From Aldehydirespirator sp965116965 (GTDB lineage Bacteria; Actinomycetota; Acidimicrobiia; Acidimicrobiales; Aldehydirespiratoraceae), in the NCBI GenBank assembly GCA_965116965.1, contig OZ220743.1, positions 2,170,001 to 2,234,000 on the forward strand: a DNA stretch of 64,000 nt, given 5' to 3'. The notes beneath the pieces are model-generated. The model ran no database searches, had not been told where the DNA came from, and worked only from the letters and a program-made list of their open reading frames with translations. The stretch's first letter is position 1, and each line of letters begins with the position of its first letter. A program made the position numbers and the translations under genes. Below are positions 53,482 through 61,861 of this stretch, one piece after another.

Positions 53482-53539
53482 TCGGCCCGGCTGGCATGCG
53501 AGTCCCAACCAGACCTCCTAACTCGAGAACACTTAAAAT

Positions 53540-53587
53540 AACTTTAAATGATTGATAATGTCACACCGGTGTGGCATGCTGTTCCTC
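53540..53587 (+). promoter_or_regulatory. Conserved AT-rich promoter block of the DUF222-HNH gene
   Basis: TGATAATGTCACACC and TGGCATG here match TGATAATTGTCACACC and TGGCATG upstream of the deleted copy at 21750-21780, while the surroundings differ. Here the middle is a perfect CACACCGGTGTG palindrome. GATAAT is a likely -10 and the rest a possible operator. Confidence 0.5.
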
Positions 53588-54994
53588 ATGATGAAGCAGG
53601 CGATCCGGCGGGCCGAGGCGGCGCTTGACGATGTGCTGGCGCTGTGCAAGTCCGGCGATACCTCGACGGGCGAGCTGCGCATGGGGCTTGAAGCGTTCAA
53701 GTCCATGCGGGCCAAGCTCGACGCCTGCCAAACCCATGCCGCCGGCGACTTGGCCGCACGTGAGCGCCACGGCGACGGGGGTGCAGGCGTGCTGGCCCAG
53801 GCCGCAGGGCTGTCCCGTCGAGAGGCCGCCGGCCAGGTCAAGACGGCTCAAAGGCTTCAAACCTTGCCCGACGTGCAGCAGGCCGTCGAGACTGGGCAGG
53901 TGTCCTTCGCCAACGCGAAGGTCCTGGCCGATGCCTCCGAGAAGACGAGTCCGAAAGAGGTCAGCGGAGACTCCGAACTGCTGGTCAAGGCCTCATCACT
54001 GCCTCTGGACCAGTTCGCCCGGGAAGCGAGCCGGTGGTCCGCGCAGCGCCAGGCTGACGCCGGCGAAGCCGACTGGCAGCGCCACCGCCGGCGGCGCCGG
54101 CTAAGCATCTGGGACGGCGACGATGGCATGGTCCATCTGCGCGGCGAGTTCGATCCGGTCGCGGGCGCCAAGCTACGCAAGCGGCTACACGAGGAGGCCG
54201 AAGTTCTCCGGCGGGCGGACCGCAAGCACACTGAGGTCGAACCGCGCAGCCATCACCAGCGCATGGCCGATGCTCTTGAGGTTCTCACCGCTGAGGGCAC
54301 CGGGAGCGGCTCGAGTCGCCGAACGGGTCGGCGCGCCGACATCTCGATCGTGCAGCATCTCAGCGTCGACGGAGCCCGCGACTTTGCTGAGATCGCCGGC
54401 GGAGCGGTGATCCCCAGGAGCGTTCTTGAAGAGCACATGTGCAACGCCCGGATCGCCGGCGTCGTGTTCAGCGACAAGGGCGTACCGCTCTGGCACGGCC
54501 ACACCAAGACCATCGCGACCGAGGCCCAGTTCCGGGCTCTCATCGCCAAGTACGGCGGATGCGCTGGTTGCGGCGCTCTGCCCCTGCTGTGCCAGGCCCA
54601 TCACATCAGGCCGGTCTCCCAGGGTGGAGCCACCGACATCACCAACATGATCCCCCTGTGCTGGCATTGCCACCAGAAGGTCCATCACCACGGCTGGAGG
54701 GTGGTTCCCGACAGGCGGGGCCTCCGCACGATCGAACCCTCCGACCGCATCCGCCACGGCCCGGCCCACGTTCCCGACGACCCGCCGGTCCACAGCACGA
54801 GGCACCACAACGAGGCACCGTCGGTAGCAGAAGCCCCGCCGCTGCCATCACCCCGAGCAGGACCTCCTACCGATGTCAGCTCCCCCGTGCCTCGGGCGCC
54901 GGCGCGAGCCCGCCCAGGGTCTCCGGCGCAACCGGACCCACCGGACGGTCGAGAGGACGCGCCTCATTCTCAACTTCAGCTCGTAGCGGGCTGA
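53588..54994 (+). CDS. DUF222/13E12-type HNH endonuclease, intact
   Basis: The product has 468 residues from ATG 53588. The DUF222 domain is helical (RERHGDGGAGVLAQAAGLSR, REAASxW-type segments); a basic RRRRRLSIWDGDDG strand leads into the C-terminal HNH domain CAGCGALPLL, CQAHHIRPVSQGG, LCWHCHQKVHHHGW. The tail of about 90 residues is Pro/Ser-rich and disordered. The family is multi-copy in actinobacteria; its biological role is unproven. A deleted paralogue lies at 21781-22714. Confidence 0.9.
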   Translation: MMKQAIRRAEAALDDVLALCKSGDTSTGELRMGLEAFKSMRAKLDACQTHAAGDLAARERHGDGGAGVLAQAAGLSRREAAGQVKTAQRLQTLPDVQQAVETGQVSFANAKVLADASEKTSPKEVSGDSELLVKASSLPLDQFAREASRWSAQRQADAGEADWQRHRRRRRLSIWDGDDGMVHLRGEFDPVAGAKLRKRLHEEAEVLRRADRKHTEVEPRSHHQRMADALEVLTAEGTGSGSSRRTGRRADISIVQHLSVDGARDFAEIAGGAVIPRSVLEEHMCNARIAGVVFSDKGVPLWHGHTKTIATEAQFRALIAKYGGCAGCGALPLLCQAHHIRPVSQGGATDITNMIPLCWHCHQKVHHHGWRVVPDRRGLRTIEPSDRIRHGPAHVPDDPPVHSTRHHNEAPSVAEAPPLPSPRAGPPTDVSSPVPRAPARARPGSPAQPDPPDGREDAPHSQLQLVAG

Positions 54995-55013
54995 CTCAGC
55001 CGGAGGCGCTTGG

Positions 55014-55371
55014 TTACACCGGGAACGCTTCCACAGGCACCAGCCGTCCGTGTACCGGGTCGATGGCCAGACCGAGTATCTCCAAGGTGACAGCCCCGAG
55101 AAGCGGCACCGAGCCCTCGTCCCAGAACACGACCGGCGACACGCACTCCTTGCCGTCGAGGCGGATCCAAGGCATGGCCGAAGCCGCGCTCGACGCGGTG
55201 GCCGTCAGCGAGAACGAACCCCCGGGTCTCGCGTGGCTCAACCCCCAGGCCCTCGAGGATCGAGGCCGGCAGCACGGTGTAGAGCGCGCCCGAATCGACC
55301 ATGGCCTCCACCTCCTCGTAGCGCCGCCCCTGCGGATCGGCGACTCCCAGCGTTACGGCGAAAGTTCCCAT
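55014..55371 (-). pseudogene. Retropepsin-like aspartic protease with a frameshift
   Basis: From ATG 55371 the N-terminus reads MGTFAVTLGVADPQGRRYEE then AMVDSGALYTVLPASIL, with the catalytic Asp in VDSGA. At 55169-55170 an extra T (read on the minus strand) shifts the frame; in the next frame the protein continues WIRLDGKECVSPVVFWDEG and LGAVTLEILGLAIDP to TAA/TGA near 55014. A clan AA aspartic protease is the clear match. A true frameshift or a read error are both possible. Confidence 0.75.
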
Positions 55372-55537
55372 CAGACACCCCGTTCCATGCTCAGCAACAT
55401 GTAATGGAATATATTGGAAGCAGATGTTTTCTGCAACCTGTCACGTTCCATATTGCTCTGGACTCGCTTCCCCGAGCGCCGATCAGCCCTGTCCCCGTAG
55501 CCCGGCTTGGGGCCCGCTGGTAGCCTCGACCGTTCCA

Positions 55538-55611
55538 GGGCGATTAGCTCAGATGGCTAGAGCGCTGCCTTCACACGGCAGAGGTCACTGGTTCGAGTCC
55601 AGTATCGCCCA
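55538..55611 (+). tRNA. tRNA-Val(CAC)
   Basis: The 74-base cloverleaf has acceptor GGGCGAT/ATCGCCC and discriminator A. The anticodon stem CTGCC/GGCAG encloses TTCACAC, giving anticodon CAC (valine, GUG). The T arm carries GGTTCGAGTCC. CCA is not encoded. Confidence 0.95.
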
Positions 55612-55667
55612 CCGGTGCAGTTCCGCCGCGACCTCGTCCGGCCCTTGCAGCCCTAGCGGGACGCAAC

Positions 55668-56687
55668 GTGGGTGAATGGCGGGGTGTCTTTGCGTTCGTT
55701 GTCGTTCTGTTCGTCCTGCTGGCCGCGGCGTTCTATTTGATCCGGGAGACCCCGGACCTGCTGTTCGGCTCCCAGGGATCGCTGGTTGAGGAGGTCGACC
55801 CCGAGGCACCGGTCGAGCCCGCCACTTCCGCCGAGCCGACTGCGCCGGCTGAACCGTCGCCGGACGAAGCCGTCGACGCGGCGGCCATCGAGGCCGCCAT
55901 CGAGCTAGCCCAGAAGCAGCCCGCCGCGCCGGTCTCGCCGCAGGAGGCCTGCGAAGGGCTGGGCGGCACCTGGCAAGCGGACTCCCGCGGCTGGTGTGAC
56001 CTGCCGCTGCCGTCGGCATCGCCGGTGTCGGACGTGGCCGTGCTGCACCCCGACATGCGGGTCCCGTGCCCGCAGCCGCTGGAGAAGATCTTCGAGCAGG
56101 TCGTCGCCGACACCATCGGCGGCGACGAGATGCGCATCTACCTGCTGTACCGCAGCGTGGATGACGACCTGGAGGAACTGGAGGTGAGCGACGAGACGGA
56201 CAACGACGTCAAGCTCATCGCCGACGGACTCCGCCGGGTCGAGACCGACATGCGGGAGCGGGCTCGACTTCAGCGAGCCGACCTAGGCATCGACTCGTTC
56301 CTGCCCATGGAGTACGTTCCCGCCAGCGGCGAGATCCGCTCGGGCTTCGGGATGCGGGTCCATCCGGTGACCGGCCACTGGTCGCAGCACAACGGGGCGG
56401 ACATCAGGGGAGACACCGGCGATCCCGTGACAGCCGTGCTCGACGGCGAGGTCCTGTCGGCGCAATCCTGCCCGTTCTACGGCAACACTGTGGTCGTGTA
56501 CCACGGCGCCGGGCTGGCAACCGTCTACTCGCACCTCGACTCCTTCGCGGTCGCAGTCGACGATGAGGTCGAGGCGGGCCAGCTCCTGGGGGCGATGGGA
56601 TCCACCGGCAGAACCACAGGCCCTCACCTGCATTTCGAGGCCCGCATCGACGGAACCGCCATAGACCCCGAGCCGTTCCTGCCATGA
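55668..56687 (+). CDS. Membrane-anchored M23 peptidase
   Basis: The product has 339 residues from GTG 55668. One N-terminal membrane helix (FAFVVVLFVLLAAAFYLI) is followed by an Ala/Pro/Glu linker and a C-terminal LytM/M23 domain: SGFGMRVHPVTGHWSQHNGA, HxxxD in HNGADIRGD and the second zinc motif HLHFEA. It should cut peptidoglycan cross-bridges or activate amidases outside the membrane. Its stop overlaps the start of the next membrane protein gene (ATGA). Confidence 0.9.
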   Translation: MGEWRGVFAFVVVLFVLLAAAFYLIRETPDLLFGSQGSLVEEVDPEAPVEPATSAEPTAPAEPSPDEAVDAAAIEAAIELAQKQPAAPVSPQEACEGLGGTWQADSRGWCDLPLPSASPVSDVAVLHPDMRVPCPQPLEKIFEQVVADTIGGDEMRIYLLYRSVDDDLEELEVSDETDNDVKLIADGLRRVETDMRERARLQRADLGIDSFLPMEYVPASGEIRSGFGMRVHPVTGHWSQHNGADIRGDTGDPVTAVLDGEVLSAQSCPFYGNTVVVYHGAGLATVYSHLDSFAVAVDDEVEAGQLLGAMGSTGRTTGPHLHFEARIDGTAIDPEPFLP

Positions 56688-58219
56688 GACGGATCCTCCG
56701 CCGGATCCCGGCAACGGGAGCGATGGCCGCTGCCGCGCTCTGGATGTCTGCCGACATCGCAGCCGCGCACGGTGTGGGCGGCCGCTTGGACCTGCCCGTT
56801 CCCCTCTGGCAGCTGGCCTGGGCCGCATCGTTCGCGGTGGCCGCCTCATTCGTGGCGTTGGGCATGTTCTGGGACACGCCGAAGTTCCGGGCCGCCGCGG
56901 CCGGGCGGATCCTCGGTGGGCCGTTCCAGCTGGCCTGCCGGGTGCAGGCGCGGCTGGTCGGAGCGGTCGGCCTGCTCGCGCTGGGCGTGTTGCTCTACGC
57001 CGGGCTGGCAGGCAACACCAACCCTTCGGTGAACATCGCTCCGGTTGCGATCTACATCATCTTCTGGGTCGGGCTCCAGGCCGTGTCGGTGCTGGTGGGC
57101 GACGTGTGGTCGCACCTGAACCCGTTCAGGACCCTCGCCGACGGCTCGGCCCGACTGTGGGCCCGCCGTCGCGGCCAGCAACCAGAGGCCGAGCGGACCG
57201 ACGGCAGTTCCGGATGCGAGATCAGCGGGAACTCAGCGAGGCCATGTGCCCGAGCGGCCCGTGAGCGCAGCGAACAAGAGCGGGAGATACGGCCCGAGCG
57301 GCCCGTGAGCGCAGCGAACAAGAGCGGGGATCACAACGACGCCGATCGGGGCGCCGGCAACCAGTGGTGGGCGGTTGCCACCCTGTTCGGCTTCCTATGG
57401 CTGGAGCTCGCCTTCCACGACAACACGAACATCAGGGTCCTCGGGGTGTACCTGGCCGCCTACACGGTCGCGTTGCTGGCCGGAGCGGCCGTCCTCGGCA
57501 GAGGTTGGCTGCGCGACGCCGAGGGGTTCGGGGTGCTGTTCTCCAAGCTGTCGGCCATGGCGCCGCTGCACCGCGACGGCGGCGTCCTGCGCCTGCGGGC
57601 GCCTCTAGCCGGTCTGGCCGTGCTGCCGATCAAGCGGGGCTCGGTGGCGTTCATCCTCGTGGTCCTCGGCTCGACCACCTTCGACGGCTTCACCCGCAGC
57701 TCGGTGTGGCTCGATGTCGCCGCCCAGCGCACCGGCTGGGAGCTGACCGCGGTCAACACCGTCGGGCTGGTGTTCGTGATCTTCGCGGTGTTCGTGCTCT
57801 ACCGGGCCGCCATCGCGGGCATGGCCGCCATCACCGGCGACTCCGAGCGGGAACTGGCGGAGGCGTTCGCCCCCTCCCTGATGCCCATCGCGGCGGCCTA
57901 CACCATCGCCCACTACTTCAGCTACCTGCTGCTGGAGGGCCAGCAGACCATCGCCCACCTCTCCGACCCCTTCGGCCGGGGATGGGACCTCTTCGGCACC
58001 GCCACCTACCTGGTCGACTACACCGCGATCTCCACCGACACCATCGCGTGGACGCAGACAGCGGCCATCGCCGCGGGCCATGTGCTGGCCGTGGCCGTGG
58101 CCCACGACCGGGCCGTGGAGCGCTGGCCCAGCCGGCTGGCCATGCGTTCGCAGTACCCGATGCTGGCCGTGATGATCGCCTACACCATCATCGGCCTGCT
58201 GCTTCTGCTCGGCGCATAG
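56684..58219 (+). CDS. Fenitrothion-hydrolase-like integral membrane protein
   Basis: The protein has 511 residues with a signal-like N-terminus ending near ADIAAAHGVGGRLDLPVPLW, then about ten membrane helices. The AHGxGGRxDLPVPLW start and the LPIKRGSVAFILVVLGSTTF region match actinobacterial proteins named for fenitrothion hydrolase; the native substrate is unknown. Between helices, near residues 185-220, a dispersed repeat has been inserted twice, adding a charged Arg/Glu/Ser loop (RAARERSEQERE). The reading frame survives. Confidence 0.75.
   Translation: MRRILRRIPATGAMAAAALWMSADIAAAHGVGGRLDLPVPLWQLAWAASFAVAASFVALGMFWDTPKFRAAAAGRILGGPFQLACRVQARLVGAVGLLALGVLLYAGLAGNTNPSVNIAPVAIYIIFWVGLQAVSVLVGDVWSHLNPFRTLADGSARLWARRRGQQPEAERTDGSSGCEISGNSARPCARAARERSEQEREIRPERPVSAANKSGDHNDADRGAGNQWWAVATLFGFLWLELAFHDNTNIRVLGVYLAAYTVALLAGAAVLGRGWLRDAEGFGVLFSKLSAMAPLHRDGGVLRLRAPLAGLAVLPIKRGSVAFILVVLGSTTFDGFTRSSVWLDVAAQRTGWELTAVNTVGLVFVIFAVFVLYRAAIAGMAAITGDSERELAEAFAPSLMPIAAAYTIAHYFSYLLLEGQQTIAHLSDPFGRGWDLFGTATYLVDYTAISTDTIAWTQTAAIAAGHVLAVAVAHDRAVERWPSRLAMRSQYPMLAVMIAYTIIGLLLLLGA
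57248..57329 (-). repeat. Dispersed repeat inserted in tandem inside a coding region
   Basis: Two copies, starting at 57248 and 57292, share about 38 bases with CCCGAGCGGCCCGTGAGCGC and AACAAGAGCGGG. Related copies on the opposite strand lie at 63134-63169 and 63943-63979. The 44-base offset means the two copies are read in different frames, giving RAARERSEQERE and RPVSAANKSG. Confidence 0.75.
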
Positions 58220-58343
58220 GGGCCGAGCGGACGGGCGCAGCCGTCAGAGCGGTGCTCGCAGCGCTCCCCGCAAGGCCGTGACCCGCAAGTCTAGAGTACG
58301 GGATGCGTCGGGCCGAGGCCTAAGGCGCGTAGCATCGGAGGCG

Positions 58344-58799
58344 GTGACCGCCGAAGTCCTGCAGGCCCCGCTCGTTCTCGAGTATCCCTTTACCCGCTCC
58401 ACGGGACCGGTGGTCGGCGCGTTCCTCACCGGGTTGCGCGAGGGCGTGATCTGCGGCATCCGCCGGGCCGACGGGACCGTGCTGTGCCCCCCGCAGGAGT
58501 ACGACCCGCTCACTGCGGAGCCCCTCACTGAGATGGTGGAAGTGGGCCAGTCGGGCGAGGTGCTCACCTGGGCCTGGAACGGTGACCCCCGCCCCATGCA
58601 GCCCTTCGACCGACCGTTCGCGTGGGCCCTGATACGTCTCGACGGAGCCGACACGTCGATGTTGCACGCGGTGTTCGCCGCCGACGCCGCCGAGATGGCC
58701 ACCGGAATGAGGGTTCGAGTCGTGTGGCGCACCGAGCGTGAGGGGCACATCGCCGACATAGCCGGCTTCGAGCCGGTCCCTGCCGGGGAGACCGCGTGA
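58344..58799 (+). CDS. DUF35-like OB-fold protein, zinc ribbon degenerate
   Basis: The product has 151 residues from GTG 58344. After FTRSTGPVVGAFLTGLREG comes the region where DUF35 proteins carry a zinc ribbon; here it reads ICGIRRADGTVLCPPQEYD with two isolated Cys instead of two CxxC pairs. An OB-fold follows (GEVLTWAW, FAWALIRLDGADTSMLH, GMRVRVVWR). Such proteins form complexes with thiolases of steroid or acyl-CoA breakdown. Its stop overlaps the next OB-fold gene (GTGA). Confidence 0.75.
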   Translation: MTAEVLQAPLVLEYPFTRSTGPVVGAFLTGLREGVICGIRRADGTVLCPPQEYDPLTAEPLTEMVEVGQSGEVLTWAWNGDPRPMQPFDRPFAWALIRLDGADTSMLHAVFAADAAEMATGMRVRVVWRTEREGHIADIAGFEPVPAGETA

Positions 58800-59395
58800 G
58801 CGCCGACCGGCCCGCGGCCCACGACCCGCTGGCCGCGCCGGCCGGCCTGTCCGCGCCGGTGACGCTGCCCGAGTCGCTCGCCGGCGCCGAGCCGGTGGAG
58901 AGCGTGTGCACTCCCATCCGGATGGCCTACACGTACACGCCGGGCCGGGCGCTGTCGAGGTATCTGCGGGCCATGGCGGACAAGCGGATCCTCGGCGAGC
59001 GCTGCGGCGCGACCGGCCAGGTGTTCGTGCCGCCCCGGGGCGTGAGTCCTCTGGCCGGTGCGGCCACCAGCGAGGTCGTCGAGTTGGCCGACACCGGCTA
59101 CGTCGAGTCGTTCAACATCACCCGGGTTCCCATCGAGCGGCGACCCGACCTCAAGCCTCCCTACTGCAGCGCGTGGATCGTCCTCGACGGTGCGTCGGTG
59201 GGCTTCCTGGGCCTCGTCATCAACATCGCGCCGGAGGAGGTCCGCATCGGCATGAGAGTGCGCGCCGTGTGGAAGCCCGACGAGGAGCTCGAGACCTCCG
59301 CGTCCAACATCCTCGGCTGGGAGCCCACCGGCGAGCCCGACGAGGTGATCACCGACTACGCGCGCATCGGCCGCGTCGAGGAGAGCGAGCGATGA
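58796..59395 (+). CDS. DUF35 OB-fold protein
   Basis: The protein has 199 residues, longer than the usual 130-150 because of an N-terminal Ala/Pro extension. The core has RILGERCGATGQVFVPPRG, another degenerate zinc ribbon, then VVELADTGYVESFNITRVP and YCSAWIVLDGASVGFLGLV, ending RVRAVWKPDEE. It overlaps the upstream DUF35 gene and the downstream thiolase gene by 4 bases each, a tight four-gene operon with two OB-fold and two thiolase subunits. Confidence 0.8.
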   Translation: MSADRPAAHDPLAAPAGLSAPVTLPESLAGAEPVESVCTPIRMAYTYTPGRALSRYLRAMADKRILGERCGATGQVFVPPRGVSPLAGAATSEVVELADTGYVESFNITRVPIERRPDLKPPYCSAWIVLDGASVGFLGLVINIAPEEVRIGMRVRAVWKPDEELETSASNILGWEPTGEPDEVITDYARIGRVEESER

Positions 59396-60447
59396 TCGAC
59401 GTTGCCGTCGTGGCCTTCGCCCAGCGCCAGGAGGCGGCCATCTCCGGCGAGTCCGAAGTGGAGTTCATGGTCCCGCTGATGGAGCAGGCCAAGGCGTCCG
59501 TCGGCCTGACCCAGTCCGACATGGGGTTCACCTGCTCGGGCTCCTCGGACTTCCTGGCCGGGCAGGCGTTCTCGTTCGTGATGACCATCGACGGGACCGG
59601 CCCCGTGCCCCCCATCAGCGAGAGCCACGTCGAGCAGGACGGTGCCTGGGCGCTCTACGAGGCCTGGGTGAAGCTCCAGTGCGGCGGCATCGACACCGCC
59701 TTCGTGTACAGCTACGGCAAGTCGTCGCCGGGATCGGCGCGCGACGTGCTGGCCACCCAGATGGACCCCTACTACGTGTGCCCGCTGTGGCCCGACTCGT
59801 ACGCGATCGAGGCGCTGGCGGCGCGGCTCATGCTGGAGGGGGGCCATGTCAGCGAGAGCCGCCTGGCCGAGATCGCGGCCCGCAGCCGGGCCAGCGCGGC
59901 CTCCAATCCCCATGCGGTGCGAACCGACCCCAAGTCCGTCGCCGAGATCCTGGCCGAGGACTATGTGATCGACCCGCTGCGGCCGTCGGACCTCCCGGCG
60001 GAGGCCGACGGGGGCTGCGCGGTGGTGCTGGCGTCCGGGGACCGGGCCCGGGAGCTGTGCGAGCGCCCGGCGTGGATCCGGGGGATGGACCATCGCGGCG
60101 ACGCCCACACTCTCGGAGTGCGGGACCTCACGTCGTCGACCTCCACCCGGATGGCCGCGCACCGGGCCGGAGCGGCTGCCGACAAGATCGACCTGGCCGA
60201 GTTGCACGGCCCCTTCACCACCTCCGAGCACCTGCTGATCGGCGCCCTCGGCCTGGACGAGGACAGCACCGCCGTCAACCCCTCGGGGGGCGCGCTGGCG
60301 GCGAACACCATGATGGCGTCGGGCCTCATCCGGATCGGTGAGGCCGCGTCGCGGATCTGGCGGGGTGACGGCGACCGGGCCGTGGCCCACGCGACATCGG
60401 GGCCGTGCCTCCAGCAGAACCTGATCTGCGTACTGGAGGGCGACTGA
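59392..60447 (+). CDS. Thiolase-like (lipid-transfer/SCPx type) protein 1
   Basis: The product has 351 residues from ATG 59392. The thiolase fold begins IDVAVVAFAQRQEAAISGES; SGSSDFLAGQAF sits where the nucleophilic Cys loop is expected but the Cys is one or two places off (FTCSGSSD). Later ELHGPFTTSEHLLIGALG and NPSGGALAANTMMASG are typical of SCPx/steroid thiolases. It probably pairs with the second thiolase and the OB-fold proteins in side-chain or acyl-CoA cleavage. Confidence 0.8.
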   Translation: MIDVAVVAFAQRQEAAISGESEVEFMVPLMEQAKASVGLTQSDMGFTCSGSSDFLAGQAFSFVMTIDGTGPVPPISESHVEQDGAWALYEAWVKLQCGGIDTAFVYSYGKSSPGSARDVLATQMDPYYVCPLWPDSYAIEALAARLMLEGGHVSESRLAEIAARSRASAASNPHAVRTDPKSVAEILAEDYVIDPLRPSDLPAEADGGCAVVLASGDRARELCERPAWIRGMDHRGDAHTLGVRDLTSSTSTRMAAHRAGAAADKIDLAELHGPFTTSEHLLIGALGLDEDSTAVNPSGGALAANTMMASGLIRIGEAASRIWRGDGDRAVAHATSGPCLQQNLICVLEGD

Positions 60448-60611
60448 CATGGCCGGACGAATTGGCAGCGGAGAGTGCCCATTCGGGCGTTCTGGGCTGC
60501 CAATTCGCGGCGAGGTTGTGGGCGGCGGGGGAATTGGCAGCGGAGAGTGCCCATTCGGGCGTTCTGGGCTGCCAATTCGCGGATGTGTGCTGGAGGGCGA
60601 CTGACATGGCC
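60433..60611. repeat. Inserted element with two palindromic 52-bp repeats and a 22-bp flanking duplication
   Basis: The 22 bases at 60433-60454 (CTGGAGGGCGACTGACATGG and two more) recur at 60590-60611. Between them two identical 52-base units (60459-60510 and 60531-60582) each start GAATTGGCAGC and end GCTGCCAATTCGCGG, an 11-bp perfect stem with an inner GCCC/GGGC stem. The element separates the stop of thiolase 1 from the start of thiolase 2, and the duplication supplies a new stop and start context. Confidence 0.85.
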
Positions 60612-61769
60612 GCTGAGCGCACCGCGGTCATCGGGGTCGGCCAGACCAAATACGCCGCGGCCCGCCGCGACGTGTCCATGGCCGGGCTGCTGCGCGAGGC
60701 CGCCTACCGGGCGCTGGAGATGGCCAACAAGACCTGGAGCGACATCGACGCGGTGATCATCGGCAAGGCGCCGGACTTCTTCGAGGGCGTGATGATGCCC
60801 GAGGTCTACCTGGCCGAGGCGCTGGGGGCGGTGGGCAAGCCGATCATGCGGGTTCACACCGCGGGCTCGGTCGGGGGCTCCACCGGCTGCGTGGCCGCGT
60901 CGATGGTACAGAGCCGCGTCCACCGCTGCGTGCTCACCATCGGCTGGGAGAAGCAGTCGGAGTCCAACGCCATGTGGGCCCTGTCGCTGCCGCAGCCCTT
61001 CGCCACCTCGGTCAACGCCGGGGCGGGCGGCTACTTCTCGCCCATCATCCGGCGCTACATGATGATGACCGGCGCCCCGGAGCTGATCGGCTGCATGGTG
61101 GCCCACAAGGACCGCCGCCAAGCCCTGCTCAACCCGTACGCCCATCTTCATCAGCACGACCTCACGTTCGAGCAGGTCGTGGACTCGCCGATGCTGTGGG
61201 ACCCGATCCGCTACTCCGAGACCTGCCCGTCCTCCGACGGCGCCTGCGCCATGGTCCTCGTCGACGAAGCAGGCGGCGACCGCCATCCCGGACCGGTCGC
61301 CTGGGTGCACGGCACGGCCATGCGCAGCGAGAGCAACAGCTACGGCGGCCGCAACATGGTGTCGCCGGCCGCGTCCGAGCAGTGCGCCGACGACGTGTTC
61401 GCGCAGGCCGGCATCGTCGACCGGCGAGCCGAGATCGACGCCGTCGAGATGTACGTGCCGTTCTCATGGTACGAGCCGATGTGGCTGGAGAGCCTGGGTT
61501 TCGCCTCCACCGGCGAGGGCTGGCGCATGGTGGAGTCGGGAGCCACCGAGCTCGAAGGCGGCGATCTGCCGGTCAACTGCTCCGGAGGAGTCCTGTCCAG
61601 CAACCCGATCGGAGCATCCGGCATGATCCGGTTCGCCGAGGCGGCACTTCAGGTGATGGGCGCGGCCGGTGAGCACCAGGTGGACGGCGCCCGCCGGGCG
61701 GTGGGCCATGCCTACGGCGGCGGGGCACAGTACTTCGCCATGTGGATCGTCGGCTCCAACAAGCTCTAG
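60606..61769 (+). CDS. Thiolase-like (lipid-transfer/SCPx type) protein 2
   Basis: The product has 387 residues from ATG 60606. The thiolase pattern is clear: TAVIGVGQTKYAAARRDVSM, VHTAGSVGGSTGCVAASM, FSPIIRRYMMMTGAP, CPSSDGACAMVLVDEA and PVNCSGGVLSSNPIGASG. The nucleophile region has SVGGSTG without a clear Cys, common in non-decarboxylating SCPx relatives. It was probably adjacent to thiolase 1 before the palindromic repeat element was inserted. Confidence 0.85.
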   Translation: MAAERTAVIGVGQTKYAAARRDVSMAGLLREAAYRALEMANKTWSDIDAVIIGKAPDFFEGVMMPEVYLAEALGAVGKPIMRVHTAGSVGGSTGCVAASMVQSRVHRCVLTIGWEKQSESNAMWALSLPQPFATSVNAGAGGYFSPIIRRYMMMTGAPELIGCMVAHKDRRQALLNPYAHLHQHDLTFEQVVDSPMLWDPIRYSETCPSSDGACAMVLVDEAGGDRHPGPVAWVHGTAMRSESNSYGGRNMVSPAASEQCADDVFAQAGIVDRRAEIDAVEMYVPFSWYEPMWLESLGFASTGEGWRMVESGATELEGGDLPVNCSGGVLSSNPIGASGMIRFAEAALQVMGAAGEHQVDGARRAVGHAYGGGAQYFAMWIVGSNKL

Positions 61770-61861
61770 ATCCGATGGGCGCGTCGGACACTCCCACACG
61801 CATCCGTAGAATTATTGCGCACAGATTGCGGAAATATTGCCTTTCCATTACGGTTGCTTCA

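Noticed and set aside
60459..60582. Possible CRISPR repeats
   Set aside because: Only two units, each an extended palindrome, with a 20-base gap, no array and no cas genes in the window.
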